From the NCBI GenBank assembly GCA_034231615.1, contig CM067315.1, forward strand, positions 17,029,513 through 17,093,512: a DNA stretch of 64,000 bases. The letters are read 5' to 3'. The stretch's first letter is position 1; each line of letters opens with the position of its first letter. This document shows, in pieces, positions 41,630-53,541 of the stretch. The stretch comes from Meghimatium bilineatum. Lineage: Eukaryota > Mollusca > Gastropoda > Stylommatophora > Philomycidae. The notes below the pieces were generated by a model. It searched no databases, was not told the DNA's origin, and was given only the letters and a program-made list of their open reading frames with translations. The translations under genes and the position numbers were made by a program.

Positions 41630-43400
41630 TCAGAACAATCGCTAAAGATAACACAACAAATTGGAGACAGATCTAGAAATGTTTGGTGTGATTTTAATCC
41701 TGGAATTTCTATGAATGACTGAAATGCCTGCGTTATTCAATGAAATGTCATGGTAGCATAAAATATGAGTATTAGGCCAACAAATGAATTGAATACTGGC
41801 ATTTATGATCTTTCAATGCATCTCAATCAATCTAGCATTTCTTTCCAAGATGAGGTAGATGTGTTTGATGAACAACATTTAAATACTGCAAGTACAAGTA
41901 CAAACAAGACAAGTACATGAACATCTCCAATGCAAAACATTAACAAATCTCATAATATGCATTGTAAGACTATTTCTGGATTTGAAGAAAAGCTACTTAA
42001 TTACAAATTTTGTTAAGAAAAAACTGAACACAGCACACACTAAGAACATAATTACTTGCAAAACTGCTTGACTGCCTATTTTATTACACAAAATTAACTC
42101 ACAGAAAAGAATCACATGAAATAAAATATCCAATGAGACAAATACGATCAAAATTTATTCAAGCAGTTAGAGAACACATACTAGGTACATTCACTGATTC
42201 GTTAGAAGTTCAACAGGCACACGAACTGAAACAACTAACCAAAAAAGCATGTGTTAACATTTGCAAAGCTGCCGATTTCAAAGTAAGTATACCCACAACA
42301 TCAGCTTTCTCAATTAAAGAATCACTAGGACTTTCAAGGAGACAGGAACAAAAACATCAACCTTTTCTAAAACAATATGGTATTGAGATGCCACATGAAA
42401 GATCACAACTGCAATGTGCTAAAGATATCACAAAAGACTGGGTGAATGTTGAAATGAAAGACTTTGAGAGATAAGGGTCTACCAATGGAGGCACTATTGG
42501 CTTACATTAATAAGTTAGATTTATTTGTTTGTGCTCTTCTTAGTAATTACAGTATGGAGGGTTTGTTAACTTGGTACAATAGATATATTCCAGAACATCA
42601 GGTTTTTGGTTAAAGTGGGAGGGGTGAAGGGGGTGATAATGGCAAAAGAAGTTTTAAAATGACAAAGCAGATTGCATGCAAACCTAGCAAAACCTAATTC
42701 AAAACATAACACAATTCTGATAGTGATAGAAAAAAATCAAACATACATACAACAATGCACATACACTAGTGCATCATATGAAAATTAGAATAGAAGCACT
42801 GACACAATTAGAATGGGAGGGTAAGAAAGTGGATTTTTAAAATATTTTTTTGTGTGGTGATTATGTACTTTTGAGAAAAGTTTATGGTGCCTTCAGTCAT
42901 ATTCAGACATGCATCTACCATGTGAAAGTGTGCAATCAGATGTCTGTCATTTATGAAAGACTATCATAATTTCATAAGATATTGTAATGGAGGTATAAAA
43001 CATGCATCTCTTATTCATGTATTATAATTGCTTGCATTCTCCAATTTTGAATACTGAAATTGATAAAGTTGCACCTCCTTATCTACACATTTTATTAACA
43101 AATTACATAGAAAGTCTTCAAATTGTGACAATGAGGAGGAGGAGAAATCCTGTTGACAATACAGTTAGAGAAGCAGAAGATTGTTAAGACTTAGAGTTTG
43201 TAGAATTGTGTACAAGGTCTGGTCCAGTATATTTACATTTAGATACAAAAATGATGCAACATGCCCAAAGAACCAAGTAATATTCACAGAATATTCATAG
43301 TCTACTCTACAAGCCCTTGACAACTGAAATCAAACAGCAAAGAAAACCATAAGCAACATACTTGAAGCTACAAACATGTATTCCAATCTTCCACTCTCCT
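41630..43400 (+). pseudogene. K-family gene remnant K2, longer but more decayed than K1
   Basis: Segments in order: FNPGISMND near 41695 (equivalent to EFNPNLTVL in K1); frame 42133-42474, SKFIQAVREHILGTFTDSLE ... LGLSRRQEQKHQPFLKQYG; LDLFVCALLSNYSMEGLLTW near 42510-42570; a broken glycine-rich K-GG...GG...SFK block near 42610-42660; NPNSKHNTILIVI near 42695; an LEWEGKK...CGDYVLLRKVYG region near 42805-42890 (frame shifted by T-run); and SPILNTEIDKVAPPYLHILL near 43035-43095. K1 contains only the N-terminal half of this order. The glycine-rich block and the GDY motif look like the conserved core. Many stops and shifts. The function is unknown to me. Confidence 0.55.
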
Positions 43401-43649
43401 GTATATTTATTGTCCGTGACTAGTATTCATGTTATCGTATAGAATTTGTGTTATGCAGTACTAAATTACTTTCTCCTCCTTAACCCGTAGAAGACGTATG
43501 TCGACATTTTTTGACGAGTGTACTCCTTCCATAGGTGACCAATATCGAAATATGTCACAGTGCACATTCTCCATGAATAACAATCATTAATTTAAGTTAA
43601 TTTCTCTTCATTCTTTTATAATAGATATTAGTGATTTCCCTTGGTTTTT

Positions 43650-44150
43650 CTGTTTCGATATATAAGCCTAGTGGTAATGTGTTCGACCTTTTCACATTTG
43701 CAAGCCGAACTGTGTAGACCTAACTTCAGTGATGCCATTTTTCGCTAATTCTTCACGGATTATGATTCAATCCAATACAATTTATGAAGTTTTAGTGTTG
43801 CAGGTAATGTAGATCAACATATGGAATTTTGATAATATTTAACAGTGATATAAATACTTTCATTTACGCTGAGGAATTTGAAGAGACATTGACATGGTAA
43901 GTTCATTGTGTGCATTTGTCCACATTCTCAATTTTTGTTGTACACAACATAACACACACAAGCAAACAACACCCCCAAACCATATCCAGCATCCACTTAT
44001 CTCTATTGTATTCGAATTTAAAATGAATAACTCAATAAATAAAAATGTTATGCCAAAAAAACAAACACATGCAGAAAAACCACAAGTCATAAAAAATGGC
44101 TGGGTTCCAGAGGTAGTTGCATCATTTTTGTTTGGGTAGCTACAGGTCAA
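43650..44150. repeat. dispersed repeat R2, copy 2
   Basis: Collinear with 12770-13290 (see that entry). The open frames on both strands here are shadows of the repeat. Confidence 0.6.
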
Positions 44151-44784
44151 TGAAAGGGACATATTACAAAATATGCTTTTTATAAATTATAAAGCTACCT
44201 TGTCAGTTCTATTCTATTTCTGCTGAACTTCCATTTAATTGTTCCCAAATGCCCGGATTTACCCCAATAAATTTAATTCTCAATACAGTAGGATCTCCAA
44301 AGTTGACTACCTCTCTTATATAGATGACCTCCACAGTTGACCATATTTTCATGAACACACCACAATAAAGTATCAGTACAGCAAGCATAGTTCTACATGT
44401 TGACCAGTTTGCCACAGTCCATTGGGTGGTCACTTATAGAATTCTACTATAAATTGCAGACATACAAATTTTACTTTTGGGATTACCTGTGGCTAGAGTA
44501 ATAATCAATGTCAGCACCAAGGATAAGAATGTTGACTTCAGTAAATGTGTGTCCATTATTAACATTGCTTGTCTTGGCTTCTATGCTGCTGATAGTTGTA
44601 GCAAACAAAGAAAAATTATTTTTAAAGCATCTAAAATAATTGCAAAAACAAATTTGTAAAAACAGTTTTTCTATTTACATTTCAATACTTTTATTGCCAC
44701 TATTAAGTTGTTGGGTAAGATTAAATGTTGCTGTCGCCTGTTTGTTGCCAGCTCAAATGGGGAGTAAAATAGCAATACTATTGC
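44151..44784. other. no gene recognised
   Basis: AT-rich sequence with only short frames of no recognisable family. Confidence 0.3.
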
Positions 44785-44998
44785 CTGCCAGGCGACTAAG
44801 AGATGACTAAGGAGGTTTTGGGAGGCAGAGTTGACTTCCGTCGTATAGAGGATCAAAGTGACACATAGATGAAGTCAGATCTTTCAGGCTGAAATGCACA
44901 GATATCGGAGCTAAGCTATAAACCATGACACAGCATAATGCATTCTCTGGGGCACATTCTGCTAATTTGCAGAAGTTTGAGAATTATAGCAAAATTCA
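44785..44998 (+). repeat. S-family dispersed element (SINE-like)
   Basis: GGCGACTAAG, CTAAGGAGGTTTTGGGAGGC, AAACCATGACACAGCATAATGCATTC and CTGCTAATTTGCAGAAGTTTGAGAA are collinear with 17585-17795. It lies a few bases left of the miniature B-family element. Confidence 0.6.
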
Positions 44999-45011
44999 CA
45001 AATTGACAATT

Positions 45012-45537
45012 TCTTCTTCTTCAGCGATCATTACTCAGTCAGGTTGGGACTTCGGATTCTATGATATAGGCTGCTGTCTGTTTTAGAGTGTCCATTGTGC
45101 CATACAGTTTCTCTTCAACACTAATTGGGGTGGGCCATGTCTTGTTTCTCAGGTCTGCATACTGGGGACATTATTTTCCCACAGTTACCATTTCCTAGTC
45201 TTCCAAAATGGGCCATGGTGACCACCAGTAGCTTGAGGTGGGCCCCTTTGAGGCATGGGGCCCGGCACTCTACCTGCCTGGTGGGACTCCTCAGACAGAG
45301 CACCATACCTAGAATCCATTGTCTCAATCTGCATGAGTGTATATGAGGTATGTTGCACTTTGTTATGCGCCATATGGCCAAGTGCATCCGATTTCCGCCA
45401 GCTATTTTTTTTAAGTTTGCTTTCCTTAGATGGTCTACCCTCCCGGGATCATGAGCACCATCTGTCCAGGCTTTGTGTAGAGTTTTCCATCTCCTAGGTG
45501 GCCTGTCTTTCTGGACTCTTGAGCGCCACCTGTCCAG
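45012..45537 (-). mobile_element. miniature B-family retrotransposon (both ends kept, interior deleted)
   Basis: TSD of 12 bp with one mismatch (AAATTGACAATT 45000-45011; AAATTGATAATT 45538-45549). Minus strand: a 5' leader beginning CTGGACAGGTGGCGCTCAAG, an N-terminal coding stretch (ALSEESHQAGRVPGPMPQRG, matching the B-family AGTVPGPIPRKGP region), then directly the C-terminal end (EEKLYGTMDTLKQTAAYIIE, matching the B-family ESKLYGTLYELQKTVSFIKE) and a (GAA)n 3' tail. About 3.4 kb of endonuclease, RT and RNase H is missing. The 5' leader differs from that of the full-length B, so it derives from a related subfamily. Confidence 0.8.
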
Positions 45538-45769
45538 AAATTGATAATTGTACAATTACTGGTAGCCTACTAATTATTTATGAAATTTTAAGTTATCACA
45601 ATTATCAATTTGTGACTTAACAGGTGCTTCTGTTATTTCTCACATCAAATTACTTCAGACAGACACTGTGTTTTGTCTTTCAAAGCAGGTGCTGAAATCT
45701 GCTTTGGGTTTCCGTAATTTGTAGAATATGAGTCTCATTCTACCCATCTATATTATTATAACAATATAA

Positions 45770-46420
45770 TACCAATAGCCCATCAGTGTCGTAGGGGTGC
45801 TACACTTGAGACATCAGCACAGAATCCTTGCAAACATCATTATCCTCAGTCATTTTGAAGAATGTTTGAAATCCTGTCCAGACCATTCCTAGATGTTATC
45901 AATTCAGAATTTTCTCTGTCTATTCTCCTTCCACCCTTGACTGTTATTTGCAAAATAATTTTAGAAAATGAGTTGTGTCTCATTACATATCCAAACCATG
46001 CAAGTTTGTGTCATTTCACCACTGCCAAAAGTGGTTCTTGATAAACTACAAGTATGTTTAGTTTATTTGCTGCTGGACGAATATATTTGTCTTGTGTTCT
46101 TTAAACAACTAATTCATAACAAACATATGCAGCAAATTTTTTAAAAACCTGAATCTTTCTTTCTGTCTGCATTGAGTGTCCAACATTCACACCTGTATAA
46201 ACGTATACCTAGCACTAGTGATCTAAATAAATTGACCTTTACTGTAATACTGATCTTACTTTTCCAAATCATATTCAACCTTGCCATATCAAATCTTAAT
46301 CTCATTTTCCGAGTTACCATCATCACATATTTGGGACCAGAGATACTTGTAACGTCTTCAAGCTTGTGACAGTTTAACTGGAAATTATTGAGATCTTGCT
46401 TGGTTTCACTAGTCACCAAT
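45770..46420 (-). mobile_element. F-family retrotransposon fragment
   Basis: Minus strand: MARLNMIWKSKISITVKVNL and FRSLVLGIRLYRCECWTLNA (46290-46165) with upstream GPKYVMM; then broken frames with the HKTNIFVQQQINK-like and WFGYVMRHNSFSK tail near 45990-45950. Same family as 20390-21400. Non-LTR retrotransposon thumb and tail. Confidence 0.75.
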
Positions 46421-46429
46421 CAATCAAGT

Positions 46430-48010
46430 GCCATGCTGATTGGCATAAGCTATCATGTTTCTTCAAGACTCTCTGTTTCATTTTGTCAATAAGTTCAGTT
46501 GGTGTCCTTCTCCTGTGTCACAATACCAGCCCATCCAGCAATTTCTCTCTTTGTTATCCCATCTCTACTCCCCTTGGTCTTTCCAGTGGTTATTAAGTGT
46601 TCAAGCTCTGTTCTTCTCAGCACATGCCCTAGAAACCGTGACTGTCTACCTCTAATGTTTTTTATAATTTTTCTTTCTACACCACCATCACTTTTCTTAG
46701 CTGTCCATGATATTTTCATCGTTCTTCTCAGAAACTACACCTCTGTAACCTCTAGTTCGTTTTGAATCTTTTTGCTTACATTCCATACTTCACATAAAAA
46801 AAATAAGAATTTGTTAAATATAACATCCCAGCACTCAAATTCAGGCCTGCATTGATAATGTTCCATTACACAAAATGGAATCCATTTTTTGGAATGCTGA
46901 TTTGACGTGTGCTGCTCGGCTATTTTAAGATGTGATGAAACATAATGTAATCTAGGTATAATACAGCAGTAGTTTCCCATTTGTTTTCTGTCAGTTTTTT
47001 TATGGTACTGTCCACTAGCCTTTGGCTAAAAGTACCCTCACCTGAAAGACAGCAGTGGTTGGATTTCAGAGTGACCTTCTGTTAGATGAATTGCCCTCCC
47101 GAAACTAACAAACTCCAGTCATCAATATCTTGCTTTTATAAATGCTAATTTCAAATTAATTAATGTCTTCCAACTTTTAGGTGCATTCCTGGAGTTCAGA
47201 TCTCACCAGTCAGGAGATCTATATCATTGGCATAACTAAGCTACAAAGTGTTCTACCACCAATAGTTATTGATGTATGGAGATCTTGTATTGCTTCCTGC
47301 ATTATATATTCAAGATACATGTTAAAAAGTACTGTGGAAAGGGTGCAACTCTGATGCACTCCATTATCCGTCTTGAAAAATTCACCAATGTGTTAAAAAA
47401 ATTTATGAAAATAGCATTTTTTGCAACTTTATACAGCACTTCGATAACTTCTATGATGTTTTTATCCAAGTTATATTGTCTCAGTATCTGCCATAGACAT
47501 TGGTGCCACACACGATCAAATACCTTTATGAAATCAATTAAATTATGATACAAAGCATGTTGTTGTAAATGCTTTTCTATCAATATCTTGAGGTTAAAAA
47601 TTTGTTGTGTGGTACTTCTGTTTTTACAGAAATCAGCATGTTCTGCTAACAATTCCTCTGATTTAGCTTGTATTCTGTAAAGAAAAAGATCTTTAGCATC
47701 ACCTTGCTAGAATGGGTGAATAGACTCATAGTTCTGTAATTCTTGCACAGTTTGAGGTTGCCTTTCTTAGGAAGTGATACAGTATCACTAATGATTGTGT
47801 CCATTTTCTAGGTCATGTTTTTCTAGCCCATATTTTCTGGCAGATGGCTGTCGTAACAGTAATCAACTCCTCTCCTGCGTATTTCAGGAGTTCTGCTGGA
47901 ATATTAACAACCTCTGGTGATTTATTTTATTTCAATAACCCTCGCTAGGGTCATTGACTTCCTCAATATTTCTGCATTTTCCAATTCTCTGTTGGTATTA
48001 AAATAAAATT
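46430..48010 (-). mobile_element. RTE-like (BovB-type) element, RT domain, heavily mutated
   Basis: Minus strand from 48010: degenerate finger region (VSLPKKGNLKLCKNYRTMSL near 47780-47725), ADFCKNRSTTQQIFNLKILI (47640-47580), NLIDFIKVFDRVWHQCLWQI (motif A region, 47540-47480), then RVAPFP for the motif B region, a degenerate YANDIDLLT box near 47225, and the C-terminal MKISWTAKKSDGG ... RGRQSRFLGHVLRRTELEHL (46719-46600). The catalytic box reads YAND rather than YADD. It ends near 46430 beside the F fragment. Confidence 0.8.
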
Positions 48011-48221
48011 CCTTTGAATACTTGACTGGGGAAATTTCATGTTTATATAAATCTCAGCAATATTCCATTCACCTTTGCTTTATATCTTTTCCGTTGAGCA
48101 ACACTCTGTTGTTATCTTCAATGATAGTTGTTCTGGGTCAGTGTGGTTGTGTTAATTTTTTCAAAGTGGCAAATGCTGTTTTGTTTTTGGTCAGCCAGTT
48201 CCTCATTTGCCAAGTTTGGCA

Positions 48222-49250
48222 CATAGGGCAGATGTCATAGTTCTCCATGCCTGTCGGTCAGTTGCCAAGGATTGCAGGTCTTGTGCATTTATGCCTGTTG
48301 ATTTTAATTCATTCATAAATGTTCTTCTGATCGTTGTTTTTGGTCTTCCCTGTTTCCTTTTCTTGTCTGGTGTACACATGAAGACTTGTGGAATTCCTTT
48401 ATTCTTTGTATGTGGCCAATGTATGTCCAGCGGTGTTTTCTGATGATGTTCGTCATATATTCTTGTTTTGTCTCCTCTCTTAATATATCGTTTGATTTGA
48501 GGTCTTTCTAGTTAGTATTTGTGATCTTTCTGAGGCATCTAGCTTTTTATCCATTATTGCAGTAGATTTTCAACTTTTACAATCCATATGCCAATAAGGG
48601 AATCATACTTGCATTGAAGTCACAGTTTGATGTATTTACTTGTTATCTTCAACCTCCAGATGATTAAAAGTTTGTTTAAAGGAGTTGGTGGCCAGAGCGA
48701 TTCAAGTCTTGATTTCTGAGATGGTATTACTGTCTGCAGTTATCTTGCTTCCCAAATATACGAAAATTGATACATTGTCTAGTATATTGTCATCTAGTTT
48801 GATTCTGTCAGGCCGGTAAAGTTCATTAATTTTGTTTTATGTGTGTTTATTGGTTGCACAAAAAATTAGTCTTTCTATTTTTTCTTGGAGATCTTCGTGT
48901 GTTGAACTCAGTAGAGCAATATCATCTGTGAAGGTGAGATCTTCCAGAGTCTTGTTGTTTACCCATTTGATTCCTAGTTGTTTTTGGTCTATGCATTTCT
49001 TCATCACCCAGTCAATCGTGATGCAATACAGTATTGGGAACAAAACACATCCATGTTTTACTCCCGTATTCACTGGGAACCAGCTCGAAAGACCACTCTC
49101 TGTTTTTATACAAGCTGTATAGGAGTAAATGTTTCGTCGGGATGCCATAAAGCGTAAGAATTTTCCAGAGGGATGGTCTGTGAAGATTATCGAAAGCCTT
49201 CTGGAAATCTACAAAACAGATCATGAGTTTTGATTGTCTTTCTGTGGATT
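48222..49250 (-). mobile_element. RTE-like retrotransposon fragment, RT core to C-terminus
   Basis: Minus strand: ICFVDFQKAFDNLHRPSLWK (motif A, 49220-49160), a shift, then WFPVNTGVKHGCVLFPILYC (motif B), VMKKCIDQKQLGIKWVNNKT, LEDLTFTDDIALLSS (motif C with FTDD in place of FADD) and EDLQEKIERL to about 48840. Further down, broken frames hold thumb-like sequence and the tail KKRKQGRPKTTIRRTFMNEL ... DRQAWRTMTSALCA near 48370-48230. Same family as 15040-15420 and 18690-18905. Confidence 0.85.
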
Positions 49251-49274
49251 CTTCTATTATTGTCTGTTATTGGT

Positions 49275-49456
49275 AGTGTATCCTATTCAAAACGTCGCCA
49301 TCAACCCACGACGCTATCAACCCAATATAAATATGTTCGGTAGTTTACCATTACTTTCTGGACGGCCCGGATGCACAATTGCCTGTGGTGGGGATCAAAC
49401 TCTGCACCTTGGCAGTTACAAACACGCATTGTACCACTGCGCCACAAAGCCGGACT
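49275..49456 (-). mobile_element. tRNA-derived SINE
   Basis: Minus strand begins near 49455 with a tRNA-like head: A box TGGCGCAGTGG (49444-49434) and B box GAGTTTGATCC (49402-49392), spaced about 30 nt as in RNA polymerase III promoters. An unrelated body follows and ends near 49280 (GGGTTGATGGCGACG). Acceptor-stem pairing and a normal tRNA 3' half are absent, so this is a SINE and not a tRNA gene. No clear TSD. Confidence 0.8.
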
Positions 49457-49849
49457 GTTTGTATTGCTACCTTACCTTACTGATGGACATAGAAACATAT
49501 TAACTCAATTACATTAGGCTCTAGTGTGTCAGAAAACTGATTTCTAGATAAGAAAAGGACATGCTTCGATCAGTTGTCAACAAACATTGCCAGGATTTCC
49601 CTTATAGTAAATAACAAGTGCTTTCCTAGAATAGTCCTACGTGCTCATCCACAAACATCTAGTGCTCACACAGTATCATTCATTGTTGCTAATCATTTGG
49701 TCACAACGCATAGTTTGTGTCACCAGCCAAAAAAGCATGGAAAATGTTGGATAAGACAAGATAAGCAATGCTGCATGAAATCGACACAGGACTATTCTGA
49801 ATGACTTGCAATACACTAGGCTCATAAATTTTCTGTGAATCTTGATTAG

Positions 49850-50320
49850 AAACTAAAATCACAGCACACTGGAAACTCCCAAAAGTGCTCTTTTCTCTGT
49901 TCCAGCAATCATCCCAGTGTATGGAGACTTAGAGTCCCGGTCAGGTGTTGATCACTTAATGCACGAGTCTTTCCAAAAAGACTTTTTCCTTCCCTAATCT
50001 CTAGACATTCCCATTTCTGACATTCTTTGTATATATACATTCTCAGCCTCTTTAACCTCATCTTAATTTTGCAATGAATTTATGACAGCCTTAATCAAGT
50101 CTGCTTTATCTATTCTGAGCATTGTGCCATCTATCATCCCATTACTTAGAAATAAGTAGACTCTCATTTCCTCTGACCCTAGCATGACCAGGGCAGTCTA
50201 TCCATGAAATGCTCTGGACAACTGAATCAAACCATTCCTTTTTCTACATGCATTTTTCTATCTTGCGAAGCATGCTTTGAGAGTCTGTGAGTATTACAGA
50301 GTGTACTGATGTGAAACATT
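49850..50320 (-). mobile_element. A-family retrotransposon 3' fragment (copy A4)
   Basis: Minus strand: VILTDSQSMLRKIEKCM (third RNase H aspartate, near 50300-50250), WIDCPGHARVRGNE near 50205-50165, then a decayed tail with ECIYKECQKWECLEIREGK near 50050-49990 and DQHLTGTLSLHTLG near 49950-49915. Same family as A1 and A2, where DSQSM-like residues are replaced. Truncated, with stops. Confidence 0.75.
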
Positions 50321-52745
50321 TTCTGTGAAATTGTTTCAAATACAGTAAAACCAAGCAATGCTTTTCTGACTATCTGACACCATACGTAGAATGTTATTTT
50401 ATATATCTATATATGTCTGTCAAATCTGCAAACGATACTGTACTTGAGCAGGTTTTTTTAATATTTGTGTGAATGAAATTTTTTGACAAAAAACATTGTG
50501 GAACATGTATGTTGAAAAAACATCAAGTTTGTTGGAAAAAAATGCTGGTCGAAGTATGTTTTGAAACAAACTGCATTCAGTGCACACAATTTTGATACCC
50601 CATATATAGCGCACAGAAATAATGAACATGCAGTACAAATCATTGGACAGGAAAATAAAAGTTTAAAATCTCATCTATACATGAAGTCGGGTAGTTAAAA
50701 GTGTAAACAGTGTGCTATTTATAGCAGTGAAGACTTATTCTTTACTTTCACAGAAACTTTTACTGCATATATAATTAATCCAGAGCATATAGCTAAGTAA
50801 AAAAATAGGTAAAAGTTGCATTTGATTCTTCACTGTGCTATAAATAGCACACTGTTTAAATTTTTAACTAGCCAACATAACAGATTTTCATTTAACACCA
50901 ATGAAATTAATAGATGCCATGAGGTTACATCTGCAGCACAAACAACATCAACCATATTTTTAATTATAACTTTTATAACTAATTTAAAAAAATACTAATT
51001 CCAAATTAATATGCCTTTTCAATTAATATACCTTAATTCTAAATACAAATTATAATACAGCACCTATAAAATATAGGATTATACTATATTACACTACAAA
51101 GGTTAGGTAATACACCTCAAAACTAGAGTAAATATCACACAGTGAAGAATTAAAAGCAACTTGCTCCAAAAAATATAGGCCTAATTAAAATAACTTGTAC
51201 ACCTTTTTTTAAAATTTATAATAAAACCTTAACATAACTTTAGGCCAAAAATTTACTGTAGTGTAGCCTATACATACAGTAAGATATGAGTATAGTTAAG
51301 TATAGATAGGTCTAAAGTTATGTAATTATTTTTTGTGATTGTCAATTAACTCATCAACGTCCAACATTTTGGCATAGGCCCTAGCGGATAGCCCAAAATA
51401 TTTTTTAAAGTACTGAATTGTAATTTTTTTGCGCAACTACGGTTTACGTCTTCACTGTTACCTTTGTTCTAGTTTTGAGGTATTCCCTAACCTTTACGGC
51501 GTGATCAGTAGAATTTGTATTTAAAATTAAGGTATATTATTGAAAAGGCATATTAGTTTTGTATTACTATTTACATTAGGGATGGGGGTAAGGATCAGTA
51601 ATAAATGAAAAAATAAATTTGTTGTAAAAATTATAATTATAAGTGTGGTTGATATCATTTGTGTCGGGAGATGTGACGTCACGGCATCCATTAATTTCAA
51701 TAATTTCAGTGGTGTTACTCGGAAATCTGTGACGTCTGCTACTTAAAAAATGGGTAAAATTATGGATTAACTCTTCACTGTGCTATAAATAGAACACACT
51801 ATTTACATTTTTAACTAGAAGACGTCACGGATTTCCTTTTAACACTAATAAAAATGGATGCAGTATAAAATTAATGGATGCTGTGACATCACATCTCCCA
51901 ACTCAATTGCATCTATAACTAATTCATTTTTTAATTTATAACTGATCCTAACCCTTTACCCTAACCTCCTCTTCATTATCTAAATGTTAATGCCAAATTA
52001 GTATTCTGTTTTAAATAACATACTTTAGTTTTAATTACAACTTCTGCAGCCAATCACATTGCAACGGTTAGGTAATACCTCAAAACTAGAACAAAGGTCA
52101 CAGTGAAGAATTTATCTGTAATTGCGCCAAAAAATGTAAACATTGTGTTATTTATAGTACAGTGAAGACTTAAACCGTAGTTGTACCATTTTTTTGGGCA
52201 GGGATCAGCGTTAAAATATACAATTTGGTAAAAATAAAGATTAAGTCTTCAATGTGCTATAAATAGCACACTGCTTACATTTTTAAATATCCTACCTCAC
52301 AGATTTCCATGTAACACCAATGAAATTAATGGCTGCCTGACATTACATCCCAACAATCCCTTAGTTCAACTCTAGACAGACGAACTTATGCATAGTCTGT
52401 TTCTTTTCCAATTTACATATCTAAAAAATTTTTCCTATCCTTTGTACCAAGCGATCATTATTTCTTCGCGCTACACACAGAGCGAGCACACATCAGAAAT
52501 ATTATTTCTAATTCTAACTGTACTCTAAGTACTTAACCGTAAGCTTGCCAAATCCCACAACAAAAGTTTGGAAATACATCGAAACTAGAACAAAGGTCAC
52601 ATTGAAGACTTATACTTTACTTGCGGCAACAATTATTTTGTTACCCACCTTTTTCCCCACAAAAAAAAAGCAGTATGACAGAGTAGACTCATAGACTGAC
52701 AGTGATGGCTCAATCCTAGTTTGATTCTCCACTGTGACCCCTTTG

Positions 52746-53541
52746 TAGGGTTACCATAATTGTCAGATGGAAAAAGAGGACGTTTCGACGTATCATTTTA
52801 TTATGTATAGAAAAACCAGTGCACTGTTATTGTAGGGTTACCATAATTGTCAGAAAGAAAAAGAGAATACGCAAAATTTTCATCAAATATGGCCAATATT
52901 AAGTGTTGCACAAATAAAATTAAAGTTCAACTACATAAAATATTGTTCTTACTTAATTATAAACTTGTATTAACTGAGTGTTCAATGCACCACACTATCT
53001 GACAGAAAAAAAACAGTAAGTTAGTAACTAAATTTCTGAAGTTTAACAAACAGTAGTAAAAGTATCTCATTCTGAGTCATTATTATCAAAATCGTCAGCA
53101 TTTGAGGAAATTGATGTTGGGATCATAGATTGCGACTGGGGCTGAGCCCAAGCGTATTTCTCTGAAGAACTAATGGCCTTCAACATGTTAGGCTGGCTGC
53201 TGAGATAAGTGTGAAATTCTTTGCATGACATATGCACAAACATAATTCCTGTGAGAGATTCAATGAGCAACTTATCTCTTTCCTTTGTCCAGTGTCTTTG
53301 CATCAGAGAAAACAGTCGTTCCATGTTAACATTGCGCTAAATATAGCTGGCGCACGTGTTTATTTCACGATACATAATAGATTAAAGTATATATCATAGA
53401 AAAGTAAGTAAGAAAGTATCGATCGATCAGGGACAGAGAAAAATCCGGACAAAAGCTATTTTCTGGAAAGCTGCCCCGACGCCCAAACAGGGGCATAAAA
53501 AGAGGACGTGTCTGGGGAAACCCGGACATATGGTAACCATA
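52746..53541 (-). mobile_element. hAT deletion derivative inside a U-family MITE
   Basis: Ends TAGGGTTACCATAATTGTCA and, inverted, TATGGTTACCATATGTCCGG. The 8-bp duplication is CCCCTTTG (52738-52745) and CCCATTTG (53542-53549), one mismatch. The uninterrupted target exists at about 51455-51475 (ACCTTTGTTCTAGTTTTGAG), which proves the insertion. The left terminal sequence is present twice (52745 and 52834), so a second, nested end or a local duplication is present. It carries a transposase C-terminus (next entry). Confidence 0.88.
53067..53324 (-). pseudogene. hAT transposase C-terminal (dimerisation) remnant
   Basis: Minus-strand 85 codons: MERLFSLMQRHWTKERDKLL (the conserved E-R-x-F-S-x-M...W...R...L motif), then FVHMSCKEFHTYLSSQPNML and SSEKYAW, ending with an acidic tail. 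This is the end of the hAT dimerisation domain; the catalytic region is deleted. The lineage differs from the Charlie-like hAT at 9987-12733. Confidence 0.8.

Noticed and set aside
38274..44784. The missing SARAF signal-peptide exon
   Set aside because: I looked for a minus-strand Met plus hydrophobic stretch ending in a phase-1 donor and found no convincing candidate; it may lie beyond the window.
49392..49455. tRNA gene
   Set aside because: Pol III boxes are present but there is no acceptor-stem complementarity and the 3' half is not tRNA-like; it is the head of a SINE.
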